Positions 56,666 through 64,000 of a DNA stretch of 64,000 nucleotides are shown one piece after another. Each line of letters opens with the position of its first letter. Positions within the stretch are counted from its first letter, which is position 1. Source of the stretch: Tubulanus polymorphus (lineage: Eukaryota; Nemertea; Palaeonemertea; Tubulaniformes; Tubulanidae); contig NC_134029.1 of NCBI RefSeq assembly GCF_964204645.1, forward strand, positions 1,683,001 through 1,747,000, written 5' to 3'. Below the pieces are notes generated by a model. It was not told where the DNA came from. It saw nothing but the letters and a program-made list of their open reading frames with translations, and did not search any database. Position numbers and translations under genes: made by a program.

Positions 56666-59600
56666 TTAAGTTTGTAAAGGTTCTAAATGTGTAATATTCA
56701 ACGGTAAATTATTGACTATCGAATGTTTTTCTAACAGGTTTTGTTTTCGTTCCTCCTGCAACCAGTGCAACATTTCAGTTCTATCCCACTGCATCTTATC
56801 CAAATAAGGTCGACCCTGAAAACATTAAAAACATTGATAATTCAAGCCAGTTTCATAATAAATTCCCAATATTTGACATATTTCTACGAACCTGATACGT
56901 AATAACGTCTTGGTACTCTCTAAATACATAAGTTACAGCGATTCTAACCGCGTGTTCAACCTCTTCCAATTTCTACATAAATGACAAGAAATAAAAGGGT
57001 GTTTTTTGTGAAATATGTAATAAATGTACGATTTACTGGCAAGAATAACTTACAGAATAGAAAGCACTGCGTTGTCTGGCTTCCTCGAGTCTCGCCACTG
57101 AAGACCCTCGATAACCTACAACATAAATACCGTAGACATTACAGACGATCTTTAAAAACTATCCGCACCATTTTCATCGACAGTAGTTCGAGTTCTCGTT
57201 ACTGCAATTCTTACCACGTTCAAAAAATCGAGTTGGATCCGAAGCGAATCGTTCAAAGTTTTCCAATCGAGTGATTATTTTTTCCCTCTGTTCGATTAAA
57301 GCTGTCGCTTTCTCCCAGGCATCGATTGCCTTCACAAATAGAAATACATAAATCGCATTAATCTACAGAATTTTCTTATATCGCTGAAGTTTGTGCGGTA
57401 ACTTACGGCTTCAAGTTTTTCGATGTAATTATCGGAGCTGTATTTGATGGCCATGTCTAATTTCATATTATCAGGAATGTGCAACGTGGCCCAAACTTTC
57501 TCTAATCGATCCTGTGGCGTTAATACAGATTCTTGCATATCCTGAAAAGAGGAACACAACATTTTGAAGATCCGATTAGATCCACTATCCAGATGAGGAT
57601 AATACATGTACAGTTTACGTTTCCTAACTCGGACAAACCGGCAAAATCAGTCCAAGTAAAAGTTTGGAAAAATAGATAGAAAATAGATTCAAAATAGATA
57701 GAAAATCAGAAAACCATTTTCGTTTTTGCACCAGTAAGTCAGTAACAGTACGAGTTTGCCATGTCAGAATTAGGCGAGCCATTTGCTAGAATGAATGGAA
57801 CCTGTATTGCAGTTGCTGTGCTGGTTCTGGTTTGTAAGGTTGTTCTTGATGTTTTTGAAGTTCTTGTCATTGGCCTCATTTCATTTACACTAGAAATAGA
57901 ATAACACGTATCATGGATAACTAATATTCTATATCATCTATAAACCAATGGTTATAATTACAATATTACACAGACAGACCTTCCACTAGTCCGCGTACTG
58001 ACATCTTCTTGAGATGTTTTTGACACTTTTTTTATAATCGACATTCCAGATTTAGTTTTCAGTGAGTCGTCAGTCAACGGACTTTTCATCAAATCTCGAA
58101 CGCTTTCTGTAAACGGATTTAGAATCATTCAGTGAATATTGCTGCTGTTTATTGAAGCTCTAACATTTCATGCGTAGGGAACACTTACCAGGTAATTCGG
58201 GGTCTTTACCGAGTCCTCCCATCAGAATGGAATTAGGATTCCACAATCCGGGTGTGAATTTACTTTTTTCGGATTTCATTTCATTCAGAATTTCTTGTTG
58301 TTCCCTATCAATAGTATACAAATCGCTTATTAAACCTTCAGTAGGAATCAGTTTTTTAAAGAAAAGTATCAGGACCCCACTTTTAGGGTTAAACAATGGG
58401 TCATGGGTTCAACCAACAACTGTCGAACTTGGCTCAGGGTTTTCGTACATTGCGTTTTGAAGCTTCCAGCGCCTTGTTTCAAGCTAGCTGTATATGAATA
58501 GAATATTATCATTTCACCTTCATTACCCCTTCTTTCGATTTAATCTGGTTAGTTAGAATAATAAAATAAATAAATTTACAACAATGATAAATGACATGTT
58601 GAATAAGGTAGTGTTAAAACGATGGATCTGCCGTGTTTTGTTAAAGAGAAGCCTTGTATATATCGGGTCGAAGCAGGAATTATCTCTTCACTTACGGCTT
58701 CAGACTTAAATCATCAATTACCAGAACGCCACCTTTGCCAAGCACAGTCCGAGGAACCTCCCCATCATTCATACCGAAATAACGATTAAATCTCTTGAAT
58801 TTACGTTTACCCAACACACTTTTGAAACAAGAATCGAGATCTGATTTCGTGATAATTTTAGGAATTTCTGGACGTTTTTTCTTTTTAGTACCTCCTTCAT
58901 TTTCGATCTCAAATATTGAGAAATCAAATTCAGGTGGGGCAGTAGGAGATGGAGCTTTGTTTTCGGTTAGGGCGCTTGACAAACGTGAAGGTTCTCGCGG
59001 TTTGCTTAAATTACTCTTCTGAGCAGCAGAAGACTTGTGACCACTCGATTTCCGAGATCTAATTATTCAAAACAAAAACAATTGATTTAATCACTGGAAA
59101 AACAATTACCCATAAAAGATTAATCGCACATTGAAGAGCACCTGATAAGGTCTGTTAGGAAATCACAGAAACAACAGGTGTGGTCTCAATAGATTTTCAA
59201 TATCTTAAACTTTAAGTCTTTCAGAAGTGTGCAATTATTCTTGATCATATTTTTCACAGATAAGTGTGTTTCATTATCAGAGATGAAATTTGTGATGGAA
59301 TTGGGACGCAAAGAAATACCTGGATAATTTTCCCGATGCTGCAGAGGATGCTGATTTTTTCGATTTACGCGATGGACCAGAACGATGTCCGTCATCTTCG
59401 TCATCATCATCGCTTTCGTAGAAATGAAATATGTATCCTAAATAATCCGTATCCTAGAAAATAAACACAAGATTCTGACTACCTGTATTTCATTAAAAAA
59501 AAAAACTGTTTAATGATCGTAACGATAGAAATTTCGAAAAAAAGGAATGGAAAAAGTCCAATGCTTTCATTGATTTTATGGGCTTTACCTGTGCTGCCAG

Positions 59601-62600
59601 ATATTTCATATAATCATCAGAATCGATGTTGTTTTTCCACCATGTTAACCACGATGCGTAGTTTCTCGACAGACGCTCCTGAACCATCCTCGGTGCATCC
59701 GATAGTTTTTCTTTATATTCCTCGATACTCATGATTTTACTCGGTAATTCAACTGGTTTATCAGTCAAATCTCGATTTGTTTGCTACAAGTATACATGTA
59801 CTAAATCAAATCTCATGTACCACTAATAACAGAAACATCAGCTGGTTAGTTCTTGTATTCATTAGATATTTAAAGAATTCTTGACGTACACTGTGCACCT
59901 CTATATAGAGAATACTTACAAGAGGATTGAAAGCTGCATCATCCTGATTTCCTACAGTACCAGGCCTTCAAATAAAACAGTGAAGAGATACGTTTCAATT
60001 ACAACTTCAAGTGATTGAATTCACTTGTTTAACGACGTAAAGGGCACCTCCCGGATTATATTCAGTATGAAATGAATCTTGTAATTCACTACTTACATTT
60101 TTGCCCATTGTAATATAGTCTGTTGACCCCATGGTGGACTGGTGTGTTTCTGTATACTAGTATTCACTACATTCTCTTTAGACCGATTCACCAGAGCAGA
60201 CGGCATCATTATAGAATGTAAATCAACTGATTGAGCAGTCGGTTCTATCAAATCATCCTGAGATAGAAAAATATTCATAATATTTTCCTTTTCATTTCAG
60301 CTGGTAATCGATCGACGGATCATTTTTCAAATCTACTCACGTGTTCTAATGATAAATGATCGGCCGGAACCGTTTTCATAATTTCCGAATAAACTTCTCT
60401 AATTTCGTCGCCCATGAATAGATTTTTATCCATTTCTTTAATGGTTACGGCGTCGATTTCTCCGAGAAGATCGTTATAAACGGTGCTGTATTTGTAAACG
60501 GTCATCGACGATAAACAAACACGTTCAGATACTCTGACATCAGATATACGAACTTCATTCTAAAACAACAGTCAAAGAAAGTCAAAATATGGGTTATTGT
60601 ATAAACATTGAAAAACACTGAAGCCAGAGCCACACATTTTTACAAACGTTTGACTATGATTTTGTCCTATGTTCTGTTAACCAACCTTTTTATCCGGTTT
60701 AAGAGCGACTGTAGCTGGTTGTGGATATATTGGTTCTCGTAAAGGTATGCTGTAATAGAAAATAATAAAACATCACTGAATCTGAACGTGTACAACAAAT
60801 GAGGTGATAATTTTACATGTGAACATGCAATGAATAGTTGTGATTAACGGGTAAGCGTAAAAAATGTTTTAAAACGTGCCTGAAAAAATGCTGATAGTAG
60901 TTAAAATATTTGACTAAAATCTACAATATTTTGCAGAAAAATGTTGTATTTACTTCAAAAATGTTTTTACACACGCGGTTTTGGAGAAATCCATGAAAAC
61001 GAAAATCTTCTTTTAGGAAGAAACAGAAATAAATGAACGACTTTAAAGACTTGAGGCTTCAATATCAGAATAAAAACTATTAAAACAACAGTGAAAAATC
61101 ACTTACTTTTCTTTCGCTTTCTCTTTTTCTTCTTTCAATTCTAATTCTTTAATTTGTTTACGAAGTTTTTCTTTTCGTCCGTCGTGTTTGGAACTTTGTG
61201 TAATCGCCTGCAACAGCGGAGGCATGTCTTCATCATCTGCATCTGCATCAGTAACCGCACCTGCAGCGACAGTGGTAGAATTGGTAGCTGTGTTTGGAGG
61301 TTTCCTCAACAGATTATGTAAGTCAGCCGCCTTGTCAACTGCAGTCAGTGGTTTGTTTTTATCTTCTTGTTTCTATAAAAGCAAATATGAAATCACGGTG
61401 AACATGAATGAAATGTCAAGATTAGAAGCTTTAGAATTAACATGTACCTTTTTGATATGAGTTTTCTCAGGTAATTTAACTAAGTGAGCTGAAGGAGGTC
61501 GTGGAGTGGGCGGCTCCATCTCCAACTCTTCCAACAGATTCTCCCCAACTTGAATATGAGGAAGTGAATTTGATCTCTGCAATAAAGCAATCAAAGAAAA
61601 ACTCGAGTTCATCTAGTGTAGGCGCATTTACATTTCATAAGCTACAGTGAAAATGTCTTACTTTTATATTGGTGTCACATGTCGGTGATAGTTCATCACT
61701 AGAAATAATTATACAAACATTTAGATTTGATAAACATGCAATATTTACAAACGTCTTATCAACCCCTCAACATTTTTGCTTTCATGCAACTTTCAGTGAA
61801 AATAAGTGAAAAATAATCTTAACCACGAAGGAACATCAAATTTTGAGAATATTAATATCATGCAAACAGAATACGAAATTTGGTGGTGTTTTTACTCGAC
61901 GTGAATTCCATTTTAATTTTACCTCTTTCTGCTCGATTCCGCTCGAAATGAAGAGGTTTTTGAAGAAGCTGAAAACGATAAATGAATGCGGTAACATCAT
62001 TACTATTATGTCTTTTGTATAATGGGTTTCATATAAAGACTTTACTGAACTCACAAATAGAATTAGGCTTCCATTTCTTATCCATCAGATCGTTCATGAT
62101 TGGCCATAATTTATCAGTCGCTAAATGATCAGGAATGTGTTTATTTATCTGAAAATAAATCGCGATTGAAATACTCTGTAGGCGATGTGATAATTATTCA
62201 GAAAGATTAGATTTAGAAAGAAGTTAAATTAACCTCTTTGATTTCATCCTCGATAGATCTCTGTTTTCTACCGCGACGTTTAGATTTTTGATGTCTGCTG
62301 CTCAGCAACTAAATCAAACAAATAATCATCGATAACAAAATGATCTGTGATAATTATAGGGCAAGAGATAAGATACATACTAGAGTATTATAAGATACAT
62401 ACTAGAGTATTGTAAGATGTAGTTAATGTTGATTTCGACGCAGGTCTTTCTTCGATTGTTTCATCTTGTTCTTCATCCGGTTTTTCGCGCATTTCCTCCA
62501 ACAGGAATCGTCTGATCATCTGAACATTCAAACTGTAAGAAAGGATAGGAATCACATTTAATCATTTTCATTATCAATCTTGATAAAACGATTTTGTGAA

Positions 62601-63717
62601 CTTTATATATTTACTATTTGTTTGCATCCAGGGCTAATTGCACTTTCAGGCGACTCATGTTTGCGGGACCAGTAAAAATACCTTTGCTGTTCAAAACTGG
62701 AAAAAACATCATCAAATACATTTAATCAAACTAGATATAGAATTAAGTTTTTCGCTATTATTTTAAATGATGAATGTCTACTAACTCTGCACTTTTTGCA
62801 CGTAATGTTTCATCAGTGTTTCACACACTGTTACAATGTGTACAGCTGTTTTTCTTTGAAGTTCAACATTCTCAGCATTTGACTAAAAACATCACAATAG
62901 ATACAATGTCATAAGATCAAACGAAGTAAGTAAAATAAGAAGTTTAGAAAAATACTCACTAGAAATGGATCATTGACTTGGTCCCTGATATCTGGCCAAA
63001 TACCATTCAATTCACCCAATATCACACTACCCTATAGAATGGATATCAGAAATAAGAAATACAGAAGTACAGATACATGAAGCGTACGGATAAAGAGAAA
63101 CTTACTAGATCTTGTTGATCTTCAAGTGTCATATGTTGTATTTCAGAATCTGGTGCGATTCTTCTACGAATAAATTTCGACAACTGGTTGAACGTTTTAG
63201 GAGGTTTAACGATATCATCCTAAATCAAATCAAATTACAAATCAGATTCAATCAGATTCAGGGGTATAATTAGTATTCAACATGCATTTGAAAGAATCAG
63301 AAAACTTACATCGGTTGGAGTCTCAGGTCGCTGCAACTTTATTGCATCTTCTTCAAGAACATTAATATCCACTGAAAAATTGAACCAACATCAACTCAAC
63401 AAAATAAGTTCATATGAAAGACTTCTAAAATGTAAAATTTATCTATTTTTAATGCACTTACCATCTTCATGTGCGTACGGAGCAAAAAGTGTCAAGGGTC
63501 CTAAAATATCTTCATACCTTTGCTGTATATCATTCTATTAAAAATAACATCATAAAAGTCGAATAATAGACTGACAGGGGTAAAATGGACAGGGGTCACA
63601 GAGATTACTTACTGCTCCAAATGACAGTTGTGTCATCTTATACATATCACCATGCTTAGCTGTAGAACTAATCGATGTAGCCACATCTGTAGAATTTCGA
63701 CTCTTTATTGAAGCCAT
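56666..63717 (-). CDS. CCDC87: CCDC87-like protein, 29 coding exons
   Basis: Exons: 63717-63613, 63534-63462, 63371-63310, 63219-63106, 63031-62960, 62882-62786, 62696-62615, 62532-62403, 62308-62234, 62148-62055, 61968-61923, 61698-61662, 61576-61448, 61372-61107, 60749-60686, 60559-60341, 60257-60097, 59965-59920, 59783-59589, 59453-59320, 59058-58696, 58379-58189, 58106-57980, 57889-57802, 57541-57407, 57329-57215, 57115-57054, 56972-56892, 56815-56666. They total 3513 nt in one frame, about 1170 residues. Marks shared with CCDC87 as I know it: a helical N-terminus (SRLKVQLALDANKYLN), EIDAVTIKEMDKNLFMGDEI, SWLTWWKNNIDSDDYMKYLA, FTPGLWNPNSILMGG, VWATLHIPDNMKLDMAIKYS, and the C-terminal GRPYLDKMQWDRTEMLHWLQ. 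A Lys/Glu-rich helix ends exon 14. Exon 22 could instead begin at 58304 (25 residues shorter). The human gene is intronless and shorter (about 850). The role is sperm/cilium-related by family, not shown here. Confidence 0.75.
62371..62420. repeat. 22-bp tandem duplication carrying a CCDC87-like splice donor
   Basis: AGATACATACTAGAGTATTR repeats with a 22-bp period (62371, 62393, partial third). On the minus strand each copy contains CTCTA then GTATGT, so the exon-8 donor is duplicated. Only the first donor met (after 62403) keeps the frame; use of the second meets a TAA. Confidence 0.9.
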
Positions 63718-64000
63718 CTTCACACTGTTTCCTGGACCCTAATACGCATAGCAATTAAATTAATTTATTTGTATTGAAAACGAATGCGGCTATTTCTGCT
63801 ATTTTCCGATTCGGAATTATTTCTGTTACAGTGAAACCCTCATCGGTAGAAACTTTGTACCTTGTCACATCTATAAATCCATCAATGACACGGAATGGGA
63901 CGAAGAAATGGGAGGGAACAGAGAAAAAATTCAGTATTTGTCAATATTCGAAAGCGTCGGCCATTTGTAAACAATCGCAAAGCAACCGAGCTACCACTCA
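63718..64000. promoter_or_regulatory. CCDC87-like 5' flank
   Basis: Presumed 5' UTR and promoter; no TATA box or second gene recognised before the window edge. Confidence 0.4.

Overview
This is a gene-rich stretch of animal nuclear DNA. It is AT-rich, has many short introns with GT-AG boundaries, uses AATAAA poly(A) signals, and carries a Pol III-type tRNA gene and many small transposon remnants. The proteins are closest in my recognition to their human orthologues. Retained GAS1-like, HtrL/YibB-like and CCDC87-like genes fit a marine invertebrate, most likely a lophotrochozoan (mollusc, brachiopod or annelid type); the species cannot be named from sequence alone. I joined exons by hand; in every multi-exon gene reported the joined exons keep one open frame, which is a strong internal check.

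Layout, left to right. 41-8261 (+): a doublecortin-like kinase, cut by the left edge. 10730-13253 (-) and 13615-16829 (+): PAICS and PPAT, two purine-synthesis enzymes head to head on a 361-bp shared promoter. 17332-19683 (-) and 19881-21025 (+): XPNPEP3 and ANAPC10, a second head-to-head pair about 200 bp apart. 22096-24455 (-): a type II membrane protein of the HtrL/YibB family. 29222-29965 (-): a GAS1-like GPI-type co-receptor. 32144-32225 (-): tRNA-Ser(CGA). 35711-38777 (-): the kinase ULK3. 38778-49796: an 11-kb gene-free block of diverged tandem repeats, bounded by inverted copies of one palindromic motif. 49797-51201 (+): tubulin cofactor A (TBCA). 52080-54464 (-): ZNF474-like protein with eight C2HC zinc fingers. 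56666-63717 (-): a 29-exon CCDC87-like gene.

Functional grouping: PPAT makes phosphoribosylamine (step 1) and PAICS runs the AIR carboxylase and SAICAR synthetase steps, so their pairing is a true pathway pair. The other neighbours look like ordinary packing of housekeeping and ciliary/testis-type genes. DCLK and TBCA both act on microtubules or tubulin but are 40 kb apart.

The least ordinary parts are the repeat block between ULK3 and TBCA, a 398-bp terminal-inverted-repeat element with a 9-bp target duplication and an internal tRNA-like Pol III promoter in a TBCA intron, a TIR element with telomere-like repeats in a PAICS intron, and two small tandem duplications that each copied a splice site (ZNF474-like acceptor, CCDC87-like donor). 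No coding operon, CRISPR array or clearly new protein system was seen.
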